Shown here piece after piece: positions 1 through 9,022 of a stretch of 64,000 nucleotides of DNA; the stretch's first letter is position 1, and the number at the start of each line of letters is the position of its first letter. Under the pieces are notes generated by a model. The model searched no databases. It saw only the letters and a program-made list of their open reading frames with translations, and had not been told where the DNA came from. Origin of the DNA: Agrobacterium vaccinii (GTDB lineage: Bacteria > Pseudomonadota > Alphaproteobacteria > Rhizobiales > Rhizobiaceae); assembly GCF_021310995.1 (NCBI RefSeq), contig NZ_CP054150.1:62001-126000 (forward strand). The letters are read 5' to 3'. The position numbers were made by a program, and so were the translations under genes.

Positions 1-578
1 TGCTGAAGCAACTCGACGAAAGCGGTGCCCGCTGTCTCCAGCGCGCCGCTGTTGTCGATCGTGACGACATCGAAATCACCACGGACATCGAGTGAACTGC
101 GTTGCAGCCTGCGAAGAATGTCGTCACGGCTTTCTCTACCGCGACCCTCAAGCCGCGCGGCCAAAACATCAGGGGTGGCGACGACATTGACGACTGTCAA
201 GTTGGGAAAAACAGCCTTGAAATGTCCTAGCGCGGAGCGTGAACCGTTGGCGATGACGATGTTGCCTGCGGCAAGCTTGTTCTGCACCGATGCCGGAATA
301 CCGTAACTGAGACCATGAGCCTGCCACGACACGCAGAGTTCGCCCTCCGCGAGACGACGCGCAAACGTCTCATCGCTGACAGCGTCATGATTTTCCCCTC
401 CCGCATCGCTGTCCCGGGTGATGACGCGGCGCACGAAATGGACATCGTCGCGATCGCGAAACCGGCCTGCGGCGAAGTCCATAATCGTATCTTTCCCCGC
501 GCCGCTTGGTCCCACGACCACGATCATCACGCCGGAGCGCGGAGAAAGACGAGTGGAAGTCGGGGCAGGGTCACTCAT
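1..578 (-). CDS. phnN: Ribose 1,5-bisphosphate phosphokinase PhnN, 3' end cut by the window edge
   Basis: PhnN phosphorylates ribose 1,5-bisphosphate to PRPP, the step that returns the ribose left over from C-P lyase phosphonate breakdown to nucleotide metabolism; it is cytoplasmic. Reading the minus strand from the ATG at 578 gives 192 codons with no stop before the edge, close to the family's usual 185-200 residues, so only a few C-terminal residues are missing. Near residue 20 there is a P-loop, VVVGPSGAGKDT, as in guanylate-kinase-like kinases. A later VRRVITR stretch and an SWQAHGLSYG stretch also fit PhnN. The start overlaps the phnM stop by four bases (ATGA), so the two are translationally coupled. 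Confidence 0.88.
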   Translation of the reverse strand, partial: MSDPAPTSTRLSPRSGVMIVVVGPSGAGKDTIMDFAAGRFRDRDDVHFVRRVITRDSDAGGENHDAVSDETFARRLAEGELCVSWQAHGLSYGIPASVQNKLAAGNIVIANGSRSALGHFKAVFPNLTVVNVVATPDVLAARLEGRGRESRDDILRRLQRSSLDVRGDFDVVTIDNSGALETAGTAFVELLQ

Positions 579-1711
579 GCCACGCGCCTGCCCTGTCGCC
601 ACACGGAACGAACAACGGGCACGCCATCGTCCCGATGGACGCGCACGAGATCGGCTCGCAGACCGGGGGCGATGCGGCCACGATCGGCAAGCCCCACCGT
701 ACGGGCCGGTGTCGCGGTCACCATGGAAAGCGCCCTTGGAAGGGTCATGCCTTCGACCTGATCCGCCAGAAGGAAAGGTGCATGAAGCAGACTGAATGGG
801 ACATAATCGGACGACAGGACGTCGAGAACACCGATCTCGGCGAGATCTCGCGCGGCGATGTTGCCGGAATGGGATTTGCCCCGGACGATGTTCGGCGCAC
901 CCATCAAAACACTCATGCCTGCACCGTGTGATGCCTTGGCGGCTTCGACGCTGGTGGGAAACTCGGCCAGCTTCACACCGTGACCGATGGCCTCATCGAC
1001 ATGCGCCAGCGTAGCATCGTCGTGACTGGCAATGGTTATGCCGCGTGCCAAGCACTGCGCGGAGAGGTAGTCGCGGTGCTTGGTGGAGTATTTTGTCGAC
1101 GCCGCGACGCGGCGATCCACGAACGCCTTGAAGACCTCGTCGCTGAGGCCACGTTTTTTTTGATAGAAAACGACATACTGATCCATGGTCTGGAATTGCC
1201 GTTGGCCCGGCGAATGGTCCATCAACGAAATCAGCTTGACCTGCGGATCGCTCTCGAAGTCTTCGAAATGATCCAGCACATCGGCAGACGCGACTTCACA
1301 GCGAAGATGCAGAAGATGATCGGCCCGCAGCCGATTTTCGCTCTGGGCCTGCTCTATGGCATCCGCCATGTCGCGCATCTCGCCACGGGCAAAGCCGCCA
1401 TCCTCATCCGAGCCAAGCCGAAGGCAATCGAAGACGGTGGTGATGCCTGACGATGCCACCTGCGCATCATGGGCCTGAATGGCTGCAATCTTGTTCCACG
1501 TCACACCGGGACGGGGAGAATAGTGTTGTTCGAGGTGGTCTGTATGGAGTTCCACCAGTCCGGCGATGAGGTAATCGCCTTCGAAGTCCTCGCCCATACG
1601 TGATGCGCCTTCGCTGATATCGGCAATCACGCCATCACGGATCAAAACCGAGCCTTGGATGATCTCGTCTTCTAGGACGATGCGGGCGTTGGAGAATACC
1701 TGTTCGGTCAT
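575..1711 (-). CDS. phnM: Alpha-D-ribose 1-methylphosphonate 5-triphosphate diphosphatase PhnM
   Basis: PhnM removes pyrophosphate from ribose 1-methylphosphonate 5-triphosphate to make the substrate of the C-P lyase PhnJ. The 378-residue product has the family's usual length and amidohydrolase-fold signatures: the metal-binding VELHTDHLEQHYSPRPG near residue 52, then HLRCE, LMDHSPGQRQF, ASHDDAT and DVLSSDYVP in the expected order. It overlaps the upstream DUF1045 gene by four bases (1708-1711) and phnN by four bases (575-578), so the three form one transcription unit. The C-P lyase core genes (phnGHIJKL) are not in the window. Confidence 0.93.
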   Translation of the reverse strand: MTEQVFSNARIVLEDEIIQGSVLIRDGVIADISEGASRMGEDFEGDYLIAGLVELHTDHLEQHYSPRPGVTWNKIAAIQAHDAQVASSGITTVFDCLRLGSDEDGGFARGEMRDMADAIEQAQSENRLRADHLLHLRCEVASADVLDHFEDFESDPQVKLISLMDHSPGQRQFQTMDQYVVFYQKKRGLSDEVFKAFVDRRVAASTKYSTKHRDYLSAQCLARGITIASHDDATLAHVDEAIGHGVKLAEFPTSVEAAKASHGAGMSVLMGAPNIVRGKSHSGNIAARDLAEIGVLDVLSSDYVPFSLLHAPFLLADQVEGMTLPRALSMVTATPARTVGLADRGRIAPGLRADLVRVHRDDGVPVVRSVWRQGRRVA

Positions 1712-2406
1712 GCTGTCGCTTCTTTCGTATCATCTGCGTTCGGCGCGGCAAGTGGCAACCACGTGTGAGCGATGAAGGGCTCGCCACGCGCCTTTTCAAT
1801 GAATAGACCAAGCCCGGAAATGGTGAGTGGACGATCTGTAAACTCGGAAAAAGTCATCGTCAGAACCGTCGACATATGGTCGCGCTCGACCTCATCCACC
1901 GGCCCGGTCAGCGTCATATGGAAACGAAAATCATCCATGACATGCGGATAGCCCCAGAGAGAGAGGTTCTGCCGCTGGCTTTCCGTGAGGTTTTGCGGCC
2001 TGCGGCGCGCGATGTCGCTGTCGGACAATGGCGCACGGAAAGGATCGAAGTAATCCACGACGTCAGCTGCAAAATCCTGAAGCGGCTGGTAGGGCGCTTG
2101 CGGCACCAGCGCGAAGAACGGCCCCAGAGAACCAACCACCAGTGTAGGAATGTCTAGGGTATGCCGTGTCGCGGCAAAAGCGTGAAGGGCGGCCAGAAGA
2201 TCGGCTTCGCGGCGCTTTTCGGAAAGCTCGAAGGGTGCTTTCAGCGTGGCGTGGAAACCGTACCGACGTGGCTCGGCGGTGATATCCGCATAGGCCTCGT
2301 GTTCATTATGGGTCACACCGGAAAACGCGTTGCGCCCCAGCCATCGAGATGCCTTTTCGGTGAGGGCATCATGTTCGGCGGGTGTAAAATAGATGGCGTA
2401 GCGCAC
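1708..2406 (-). CDS. DUF1045 phosphonate-operon protein, 2H phosphoesterase family
   Basis: This 232-residue protein has the two His-x-Thr motifs that define 2H phosphoesterases: FHATLKAPF near residue 50 and FHMTLTGPV near residue 160. Together with its place directly in front of phnM-phnN, this identifies the DUF1045 family of phn operons. 2H enzymes usually open or close cyclic phosphodiesters, and C-P lyase produces a 5-phosphoribosyl 1,2-cyclic phosphate. A role on that cyclic product, in place of PhnP, is therefore an inference rather than established. The start is a GTG at 2406 with a weak ribosome binding site. A Pho-box-like sequence lies about 95-110 bases upstream. Confidence 0.8.
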   Translation of the reverse strand: MRYAIYFTPAEHDALTEKASRWLGRNAFSGVTHNEHEAYADITAEPRRYGFHATLKAPFELSEKRREADLLAALHAFAATRHTLDIPTLVVGSLGPFFALVPQAPYQPLQDFAADVVDYFDPFRAPLSDSDIARRRPQNLTESQRQNLSLWGYPHVMDDFRFHMTLTGPVDEVERDHMSTVLTMTFSEFTDRPLTISGLGLFIEKARGEPFIAHTWLPLAAPNADDTKEATA

Positions 2407-2499
2407 GTTGGTCGCACTTTCGGTATCAAGGATCAGGATAGTATCTGGAATGACTCGCCCTGGCGAAGCAAGGCCGCAAGAGCGAATTAGAGCCTCTAC

Positions 2500-2517
2500 G
2501 TGACGGAATGATGATAG
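2500..2517 (-). promoter_or_regulatory. Candidate Pho box upstream of the phosphonate genes
   Basis: Read on the minus strand this is CTATCAT, four spacer bases, then CCGTCAC. The PhoB box consensus is two CTGTCAT heptamers four bases apart, so 6 of 7 and 5 of 7 positions match with the right spacing. It lies 94-111 bases before the DUF1045 start, a reasonable activator position. Control of phn genes by PhoB under phosphate limitation is well known; that this site is used is inferred. Confidence 0.5.
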
Positions 2518-2657
2518 AGCCGAAAAACTCCGCGTGGCGGATGCGTTTTAGGGTGAGGTGGCCAGCTTGCTGGATGGTCTCCGAAATCGAGATGAAACTT
2601 CTTCAAACATTGTGCGTTAGTCTTGCAAGTATTCACGGATGCAAGGAGCACAGGCTC

Positions 2658-2753
2658 ATGGAAATCGGAATTCTCGTCGCACTGTTCTTTACAGTATTTG
2701 CCGCATCAAGCGTAGGTTGCGCCTATTGGTTCGGCGAACATCGTAATTTTTAA
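2658..2753 (+). CDS. Candidate 31-residue single-span membrane peptide
   Basis: An AAGGAG ribosome binding site lies about nine bases before the ATG at 2658. The reading frame encodes 31 residues: a short polar start, one hydrophobic stretch of about 20 residues (ILVALFFTVFAASSVGCAYW) and a charged tail ending GEHRNF. A strong stem-loop followed by a T-run at 2821-2856 would end its transcript. Shine-Dalgarno, membrane segment and terminator together make a small-protein gene plausible. I do not recognise a family and cannot propose a function. Confidence 0.4.
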   Translation: MEIGILVALFFTVFAASSVGCAYWFGEHRNF

Positions 2754-2820
2754 AGTCAGTCACAGCGCAATATTTTTTATTGTGCTTAATCGTTCCGACT
2801 ATATTGCCTATAAAATAACG

Positions 2821-2856
2821 AAAGCGCCGCAAGCTTTAAATTGCAGCGCTTTTTTG
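2821..2856. terminator. Intrinsic terminator, probably bidirectional, after gpmA
   Basis: AAAGCGC at 2821-2827 pairs with GCGCTTT at 2846-2852, with an inner GCAA/TTGC pairing and a TTTTT run on the plus strand. It lies 14 bases beyond the gpmA stop and also behind the small plus-strand frame. On the minus strand the stem is followed by the less perfect TTTCGTTATTTT. Confidence 0.75.
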
Positions 2857-2869
2857 TTTCTGCGCAATA

Positions 2870-3505
2870 TCAATGCGCGGCGGACATATCGCCCAGCACT
2901 TCCTTTGAAGCAACGGTGGAATCCTCATTCAGCTTGTAGACCATGGGAACACCCGTCGCGAGGTTGAGCTTGAGGATTTCTTCCTTGCTCAACTTATCCA
3001 GCACCATGACCAGCGAGCGCAGCGAATTGCCGTGGGCGGCAACCAGAACCTTTTCGCCACGCAGCACGCGCGGCAGGATTTCCGTCAGGTAATAGGGCCA
3101 GACGCGGGCACCGGTGTCGCGCAGGCTTTCGCCGCCTGGAGGTGGAATATCGTAGGAACGGCGCCAGATATGAACCTGGTCTTCGCCCCATTTTTCACGC
3201 GCATCATCCTTGTTCAGACCGGACAGATCGCCGTAGTCGCGTTCGTTCAGCGCCTCGTCCCTAATGGTCTGGAGGTCAGGCTGGCCGACATTGTCGAGCA
3301 CCATCTGGCAGGTTCTCTGGGCGCGGATGAGCGACGAGGTGTAGGCGATATCGAACTTGATGCCGTAATCGGCAAGTGCCTTGCCGCCTGCATTGGCCTC
3401 CTCAACGCCAAGCTCCGTTAGATCGGGGTCGCGCCAGCCGGTGAAGAGGTTCTTGAGGTTCCAGTCACTTTGACCGTGACGAACGAGGACGAGGGTTCCG
3501 CTCAT
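2870..3505 (-). CDS. gpmA: 2,3-bisphosphoglycerate-dependent phosphoglycerate mutase
   Basis: This enzyme interconverts 3- and 2-phosphoglycerate in glycolysis and gluconeogenesis. The 211-residue product opens with [12 protein letters not shown], whose His10 is the phosphohistidine. It also carries [23 protein letters not shown] and [10 protein letters not shown], with the second catalytic histidine in AAHGN. At 211 residues it is shorter than the E. coli enzyme (about 250), as is common in alphaproteobacteria. A GGAGAG ribosome binding site precedes the ATG at 3505. It is the last gene of the minus-strand run mgsA-glk-ABC-dapB-gpmA, 21 bases after dapB, and is followed by a terminator. Confidence 0.95.
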   Translation of the reverse strand: MSGTLVLVRHGQSDWNLKNLFTGWRDPDLTELGVEEANAGGKALADYGIKFDIAYTSSLIRAQRTCQMVLDNVGQPDLQTIRDEALNERDYGDLSGLNKDDAREKWGEDQVHIWRRSYDIPPPGGESLRDTGARVWPYYLTEILPRVLRGEKVLVAAHGNSLRSLVMVLDKLSKEEILKLNLATGVPMVYKLNEDSTVASKEVLGDMSAAH

Positions 3506-3526
3506 ATCGATTGCTCTCCGAGTTGA

Positions 3527-4354
3527 TTATTGGTCTTTCGCCAGACCGAGAACGTCCAGCATGGAATATAGGCCGGGCTTTTGCCCATGCGCCCAGACGG
3601 CAGCAGCGATGGCGCCGCGCCCGAAAATCGTGCGGTCTGCCGCGTGGTGGGTGAGCGTGACCTGCTCTCCCTCTGCGGCAAAAATAACCGAGTGGTCGCC
3701 GACGACCGACCCGCCGCGCAATGTCGCAAAGCCGATCGTCCCGCTTTCACGAGGGCCTGTGTGGCCATCACGCACGCGCACGGAATTGGATGCGAGGTCG
3801 ATATCCCTGCCTTTCGCAGCCGCCTGGCCCAAAAGCAGGGCAGTGCCAGAGGGGGCATCGACCTTGTGCTTGTGGTGCATTTCGAGAATTTCGATATCCC
3901 AGCCATTGGCGTCCAGCGCTTTTGCCGCCTGCCGCGTGAGAACGCTGAGCAGGTTGACGCCGAGGCTCATATTGCCGGATTTGACGACGCGGGCGTGGCG
4001 GGCCGCCGCTTCGAACTTCTCCTCATCCGCCACCGAGCATCCCGTGGTGCCGATCACATGGACGATGCGGGCCTGCGCGGCAAGACCCGCGAAAGCAACG
4101 CTGCCAGCGGGCGAGGTGAAATCGATGACCCCCTCGGCATGAACGAAAGCCTCGAGCGCATCGCTTGTTATTGCAACGTCGATAGGACCAAGACCGGAAA
4201 TCTCACCGGCATCACGACCGATAAAGGGTGAGCCTTCGCGCTCGACGGCGGCATGAAGCTGGACACCCGGCGTTTCGTGGATCAGACGGATCAGGGTTTG
4301 ACCCATCCGTCCAGCCGCGCCGACCACCACCAGTTTCATGCCATTGCCGCTCAT
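3527..4354 (-). CDS. dapB: 4-hydroxy-tetrahydrodipicolinate reductase
   Basis: DapB makes tetrahydrodipicolinate in the diaminopimelate/lysine pathway, supplying lysine and the meso-DAP of peptidoglycan. The 275-residue sequence has the nucleotide-binding [12 protein letters not shown] near residues 9-20, the IGTTG loop near residue 101, and the family signature [15 protein letters not shown] with the catalytic His160/His161 and Lys164. The C-terminal stretch [13 protein letters not shown] is also typical. It starts 23 bases after the ABC exporter gene and ends 21 bases before gpmA, consistent with one operon. Confidence 0.96.
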   Translation of the reverse strand: MSGNGMKLVVVGAAGRMGQTLIRLIHETPGVQLHAAVEREGSPFIGRDAGEISGLGPIDVAITSDALEAFVHAEGVIDFTSPAGSVAFAGLAAQARIVHVIGTTGCSVADEEKFEAAARHARVVKSGNMSLGVNLLSVLTRQAAKALDANGWDIEILEMHHKHKVDAPSGTALLLGQAAAKGRDIDLASNSVRVRDGHTGPRESGTIGFATLRGGSVVGDHSVIFAAEGEQVTLTHHAADRTIFGRGAIAAAVWAHGQKPGLYSMLDVLGLAKDQ

Positions 4355-4377
4355 ACTGCCCTACCTGTAGGTTTCGT

Positions 4378-6135
4378 TCAAAGACCGCGAACGCCCGTCG
4401 CCTGAAGATTGTTTAGGCGAGCGTAAAGACCATCTTCCTGCCGCGCAAGCGTCTCGTGAACGCCTTCTTCCACCACCAGTCCTTCGTTCATCACCACGAT
4501 CTTGTCAGCCTTGACCACGGTCGACAGACGGTGCGCAATCACAATGACCGTGCGACCCGTCATTGCGGTATCGAGTGCTTTTTGCACCACGGCCTCCGAC
4601 TCCGTATCCAGCGCTGATGTCGCTTCGTCCAGTAGCAGGATCGGTGCATTGCGGACCAGAGCGCGGGCGATGGACAGGCGCTGGCGTTGACCGCCGGAGA
4701 GCGTCATGCCGTTTTCGCCGACCGCCGTTTCGTACCCTTGTGGCTGGGCAAGGATAAAGTCATGCGCAAAGGCCAGCCGTGCTGCCTCTTCGATCTCCGC
4801 ATCTGTTGCCTCGGGCCTGCCATAGCGGATGTTATCGCGGATCGTTCCTTCGAAGAGATAGGGCTGCTGCGAGACATAAGCGAGGTTCTGGCGGACGGAC
4901 ATGGTCGTGACATCGGCGATATCTTGGCCATCGATCAGAATCGTACCGGCGCTTGGATCGTAAAAGCGCGGAATGAGATTGATGATCGTTGATTTTCCGG
5001 CACCGGATGGACCCACGAGAGCGGTCGTCTTACCGCCCTCTGCAATGAAACTCACGCCACGCAGGATCGGGCCGCCGTCTTTGTACGAGAAGACCACGTC
5101 ACGCAATTCCACCGTCGCATTCGAAATCTTCAACGGTTGCGCATCGGGCTTCTGGCGTTGCACCGGCTCCATATCGAGAATGTCGTAGATCATCTGTGCG
5201 TTGACGACAGCGCGTTCCAGCGAAATCTGAACGCGTGCAAGACGGCGTGCAGGATCATAGGCAAGAAGAAGCGCCGTTACGAAGGCAAAGAAAGCGCCCG
5301 GAGGGACATTGTCATAGATCGCACGATATGCGGCATAGGCAAGAACACCTGACACCGCGAGACCAGCAAGGGTTTCGGTCAAGGGCGCGCTTTTTTCGGT
5401 CAGCCGTGCGATGCGGTTGGCACGCGATTCGGCGGAATCGATCACCGCATCGACACGGGTTTCCAGCTGCTTTTCCATCGTGAAGGCTTTGACGATGGCA
5501 ATGCCCTGTAGCGTTTCCTGCATGGCACCCAAAACGCGGCTGTTGAGGATAACGGCATCGCGCGTTGCGCTACGAAGTCGCTTGGAGATGTAGCGTAGTC
5601 CCAGCACGAGCGGCGGGGCGATGAAGACAATGACGATGGAAAGGATGGGATCTTTTATGATCATCACGCAGACCAGCGCGATGAAGGTGAGCAGATCGCG
5701 CGCAACCGTCGTCACTGTCAGATTCATGACATCGCGAATGCCGCCGATATTTTGACTGACCTGGGCTGCCAAGTGCGCGGAACGAGACTCGCTCAGATAT
5801 CCAACCGACAATGTCATCAGGTGGGAATAGAGCCGCTTCTGATAGCGCGCGACAATATTGTTGCCGATCTTTGAGAGGGCTACGGACTGGCCGTAAGTCG
5901 CTATTCCGCGGATGAAAAATGCGGCAAAGATGGATGCGCAGATGATCCAGACAAGATCGGCCCGTCGGTTGACGAAGGCCTCATTGATGATGGAATCCAT
6001 GATCCACGCTGTGAACGCGGTTGTACCAGCGACGGCCAGTAGGCAGAAAATCGCAAAGGCATAGCCGCGCATATGATCACGGGCATTTTCGGCAAAAATG
6101 CGTTTCAGGACTGACGTGATGGTATCGGTATCCAT
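4378..6135 (-). CDS. MsbA-type ABC exporter with fused membrane and ATPase domains
   Basis: This is a half-transporter of about 585 residues: roughly 300 residues of six-helix exporter membrane domain, then an ATPase with Walker A (VGPSGAGKSTI), Q-loop (YVSQQPYLFEGT), signature (LSGGQRQR), Walker B (ILLLDEATSALD) and switch histidine (AHRLST). Proteins of this kind dimerise in the inner membrane and export lipids or hydrophobic compounds; the substrate cannot be read from sequence. I chose the ATG at 6135. A GTG at 6174 would add 13 polar residues, and neither start has a clear ribosome binding site. It sits between glk and dapB without an evident functional link to either. Confidence 0.87.
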   Translation of the reverse strand: MDTDTITSVLKRIFAENARDHMRGYAFAIFCLLAVAGTTAFTAWIMDSIINEAFVNRRADLVWIICASIFAAFFIRGIATYGQSVALSKIGNNIVARYQKRLYSHLMTLSVGYLSESRSAHLAAQVSQNIGGIRDVMNLTVTTVARDLLTFIALVCVMIIKDPILSIVIVFIAPPLVLGLRYISKRLRSATRDAVILNSRVLGAMQETLQGIAIVKAFTMEKQLETRVDAVIDSAESRANRIARLTEKSAPLTETLAGLAVSGVLAYAAYRAIYDNVPPGAFFAFVTALLLAYDPARRLARVQISLERAVVNAQMIYDILDMEPVQRQKPDAQPLKISNATVELRDVVFSYKDGGPILRGVSFIAEGGKTTALVGPSGAGKSTIINLIPRFYDPSAGTILIDGQDIADVTTMSVRQNLAYVSQQPYLFEGTIRDNIRYGRPEATDAEIEEAARLAFAHDFILAQPQGYETAVGENGMTLSGGQRQRLSIARALVRNAPILLLDEATSALDTESEAVVQKALDTAMTGRTVIVIAHRLSTVVKADKIVVMNEGLVVEEGVHETLARQEDGLYARLNNLQATGVRGL

Positions 6136-6253
6136 AGGATGCCGTTTTTTGGCGGTCTTCAAGCGTTCATCCACCTTGTGCGGTTGCGGCGGACATGCCG
6201 CCCATTCAAGCGGCGTCTATATCCACTCGGGCCGGATTTGACCAGTCCTGACT

Positions 6254-7276
6254 TTACCCTGGGTGCTGCCAGCGCCGCCCATCCAGCGTCAGGCCGAAAT
6301 CCGAAGGTGTACGGGCATAGGTCGAAAGACCCGCCAGCGCCGCCTGGGGGTGGGTGACCACATGAGTGGGGATGGCGCGCATGAGGACCTTGTGCGGCGC
6401 CTTGTCTTCGAACGCGGCGCGGAACTCCGGCAGTCGCAAGGCGGGAATGATTTTCTGCGATATGCCACCCGCCAGATAAACGCCGCCACGCGCCATGAAG
6501 ATCAACGCCATGTCGCCCGCGATGCGGCCGAGATAGGTGCTGAACAACGACAGGGTTTCCTTGGCTTCCCGGTTTTCGGCGCTCAGGCCCTTGGCCGTTA
6601 CGTCTGCGGGATCGGAAAAGACGGGCGTTATGCCGTCGGCCTTACAAATGGCGCGGTAGAGATTGACGAGCCCGCGTCCACAAAGGATTTGCTCGCCTGC
6701 GATACGCCCTTCAATGGCGTCGAGATGCGGAAACACCTGATAGTCGCGTGCGCTGCGCGGGCCGATATCGACATGGCCGCCTTCACCGGGAACCGGAAAC
6801 CACATGTTGCGGGCGTAAACCAGGCCTGCGACGCCAAGCCCGGTACCGGGTCCAAGCACGACACGCGACGCCGTCATATCCGGATTATGGGGGCCGATGG
6901 TTTCTCTGTTGTCGCCATCAAGCGACGCAATGGCCAGAGCCTGCGCTTCGAAGTCGTTGATGACGATCACGTCCTTGAGGCCGAGATTGACGAGCATTTC
7001 CTTCGGCTTGACGACCCAGTGGCAGTTCGTCAGCGGTATCTCGTCGGTCTCGATCGGACCGGCGACAGCAAGGATCGTGGACACCGGCAGCAAGGCGGTG
7101 TGGTTCAGAACCGCATTCTGGATCGCATCATCGATCGATGCGTAATCGGCGGTCTTGACGCTGGTCAGCTGGGTGGGTTCGGCGTTCGCATCCGGCAGAA
7201 TGCAGAAGCGCGCATTGGTGCCGCCGATATCTCCGATGAGAATCGGAAAGGAAAGTGTGTCGTTCTGCTTGGTCAT
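6254..7276 (-). CDS. glk: Glucokinase
   Basis: Glucokinase phosphorylates glucose with ATP to glucose 6-phosphate. The 340-residue protein matches the bacterial Glk family in length and in motifs: phosphate-binding [12 protein letters not shown] at residues 13-24, sugar-binding [11 protein letters not shown] near residue 105, [11 protein letters not shown] near 140 and [11 protein letters not shown] near 160, then the adenosine-contact region YLAGGIS. An AGGAGC ribosome binding site lies before the ATG at 7276. It starts 24 bases after mgsA and probably shares its transcript, so entry of glucose into metabolism is coupled to a gene of the methylglyoxal bypass. Confidence 0.95.
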   Translation of the reverse strand: MTKQNDTLSFPILIGDIGGTNARFCILPDANAEPTQLTSVKTADYASIDDAIQNAVLNHTALLPVSTILAVAGPIETDEIPLTNCHWVVKPKEMLVNLGLKDVIVINDFEAQALAIASLDGDNRETIGPHNPDMTASRVVLGPGTGLGVAGLVYARNMWFPVPGEGGHVDIGPRSARDYQVFPHLDAIEGRIAGEQILCGRGLVNLYRAICKADGITPVFSDPADVTAKGLSAENREAKETLSLFSTYLGRIAGDMALIFMARGGVYLAGGISQKIIPALRLPEFRAAFEDKAPHKVLMRAIPTHVVTHPQAALAGLSTYARTPSDFGLTLDGRRWQHPG

Positions 7277-7300
7277 CGCTGCTCCTGGATGGCCCTGAAA

Positions 7301-7684
7301 TCAATGTGTCGAATGAAAATCGGTCAGCTGTTCGGCCGTGGCGCGGTTCAAGGCCATGGGGATGTCATAGACGGTCGCAAGGCGTGTCAAAGCCTTGACA
7401 TCGACGTCGTGGGGTAGGGAAGACAAGGGATCGATGAAGAAGATCAGCATGTCCACATCGCCCGTCGCGATCATCGCGCCGATCTGCTGATCACCGCCCA
7501 GCGGGCCGCTTTTCAGGCGCACGACGTTCAGACCCGGGCAGGCATCCTGCACCCGCCCGCCGGTGGTGCCGGTGGCAACGATCCTGAATTGCGAGAGAGC
7601 GGCCTGATGCCGACGGGCGAAATCCGCCATGTCGTCTTTTTTCTGGTCATGCGCGATCAATGCGATACAGCGTTGCCCTGTCAT
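7301..7684 (-). CDS. mgsA: Methylglyoxal synthase
   Basis: MgsA converts dihydroxyacetone phosphate to methylglyoxal and phosphate, a bypass of lower glycolysis used when phosphate is short or sugar phosphates build up. The 127-residue sequence has the family length and signatures: [10 protein letters not shown] at the N-terminus, ATGTTGGR near residue 37, [13 protein letters not shown] near residue 60, and [18 protein letters not shown], with the conserved aspartates and histidine. It is the first gene of the minus-strand operon with glk, so its promoter should lie between 7685 and the mepA end at 7781. Confidence 0.94.
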   Translation of the reverse strand: MTGQRCIALIAHDQKKDDMADFARRHQAALSQFRIVATGTTGGRVQDACPGLNVVRLKSGPLGGDQQIGAMIATGDVDMLIFFIDPLSSLPHDVDVKALTRLATVYDIPMALNRATAEQLTDFHSTH

Positions 7685-7780
7685 ATGGTATCTGCGCCCC
7701 AGCCTTGTTCAGATCGCATTTTCTAAATCGATTTGAAGCCTTCTAGCGCAATTTCACACCGTTTGGAAAGCCGGGCTACC

Positions 7781-8839
7781 TTAATTCGACGAAGGGCGGG
7801 ACGATGGTCGCGGCACATCCGCAGGCGGCATGGGCACGCTTGATCTGGACGATTGCGGCACGATGTCCTGTGCTTGGGACGACGGCGCAGACGGCGCGTA
7901 GGAATTTTGAGCCGCGACACTTGCCCTGCCTGCCGAGGGAGCCGCTGCGATCGCCGCACAGGCTTTCGGCAAATCGGACACCATCATTGGACGCGGCGGC
8001 TTTGGTGGCTTGGCATTCGGGTCTTTCTTCGGTGTCGCCCAAGGCTCCTTGGTAAACCACCATGCCAGCGACTTGTCGCAGCCATCGCCCGCGCCCACGG
8101 GTGCCTGCGGCTTGCAGTTCGTTGCGCCGGGCGGGCATTCCAGACGCACATGGAAGTGCTCGTCGTGCCCGTAGATCGGCCTGATCTTGCCCATATAGGT
8201 ACGGTCGCCGGTCCATGTCTGGCAGAGCTTCTGCTTGATGGCCGGATTGACGAAGATGCGCTCCACCTGCGGATAGCTCGCTGCCATCATCACCAGCTTG
8301 GCATTGAGCGGCGACCATTTGCGATCATCCACCGTCAGGAACTTGCTTTTGTCGAGCATGGAGATGAACGGCGTGCTTTCGCGCTGTTCTGCGCTCATGA
8401 TGCGATCCGGCATGGGACGCCACCAGATGTCGGCATCGAGACCGATCTGGTGCGAGGCATGACCCGTCAGCATCGGGCCGCCACGCGGCTGCGAGATATC
8501 ACCAATCAGAAGGCCGGGCCAGCCGATCTTTTGGGCATCCTGCGCAAAGCGCTCGATGAAGGAAATCATCTGTGGCTGGCCCCAGCGACGATTGCGAGAA
8601 AGGCGCATTGCCTGAAAACCCTGGCCTTCGGTGGGAAGCGCCACGGCACCCGACTGGCAACCCTTGGCATAGGAACCGTAAGAAGCGGAGGGACCAGCGG
8701 AGGGAAGGGCGATATTGCCGAAAACCTGTTTTGCCGGACCATCCTGCGCAAAGGCTGAAACGCTATCCATGGCCAGCATGGACATCATCGAAAGTGCCAG
8801 GAATGATGCCTTGCCCACGCCTCTTGCCATTTTTTCCAT
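7781..8839 (-). CDS. mepA: Penicillin-insensitive murein endopeptidase MepA
   Basis: MepA is a periplasmic zinc metallopeptidase that cuts the D-Ala-meso-DAP crosslinks of peptidoglycan. From the ATG at 8839 the protein (about 352 residues) starts with a signal peptide ending in an SAFAQ-type cleavage site. It has the LAS-family metal motifs: HASHQIGLDADIWW, with the His and Asp ligands, and GHDEHFHVRLECPP, with the His-x-His. A proline/serine-rich tail of about 70 residues follows the catalytic domain. Longer starts up to 8914 only add an unlikely polar leader. It is divergent from yejA, sharing the 183-base region 8840-9022, which links crosslink cleavage with import of the products. Confidence 0.93.
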   Translation of the reverse strand: MEKMARGVGKASFLALSMMSMLAMDSVSAFAQDGPAKQVFGNIALPSAGPSASYGSYAKGCQSGAVALPTEGQGFQAMRLSRNRRWGQPQMISFIERFAQDAQKIGWPGLLIGDISQPRGGPMLTGHASHQIGLDADIWWRPMPDRIMSAEQRESTPFISMLDKSKFLTVDDRKWSPLNAKLVMMAASYPQVERIFVNPAIKQKLCQTWTGDRTYMGKIRPIYGHDEHFHVRLECPPGATNCKPQAPVGAGDGCDKSLAWWFTKEPWATPKKDPNAKPPKPPRPMMVSDLPKACAAIAAAPSAGRASVAAQNSYAPSAPSSQAQDIVPQSSRSSVPMPPADVPRPSSRPSSN

Positions 8840-9022
8840 ATCGTCCGCCGCCTGCGATGCTTGAAATGATTCTGTCGGAAATATTACGCTGGAACCGGAA
8901 TTTGGTGAAAGCATGTTTGGCCGATTTTCGCGGCGTAAACGGCTTGTGACCCAAATCCCCTATATTTTGCCAATGTTTGTCTTATGGTGCACGGCAATGA
9001 AAACGAAAAGGACTGTCGCTTT

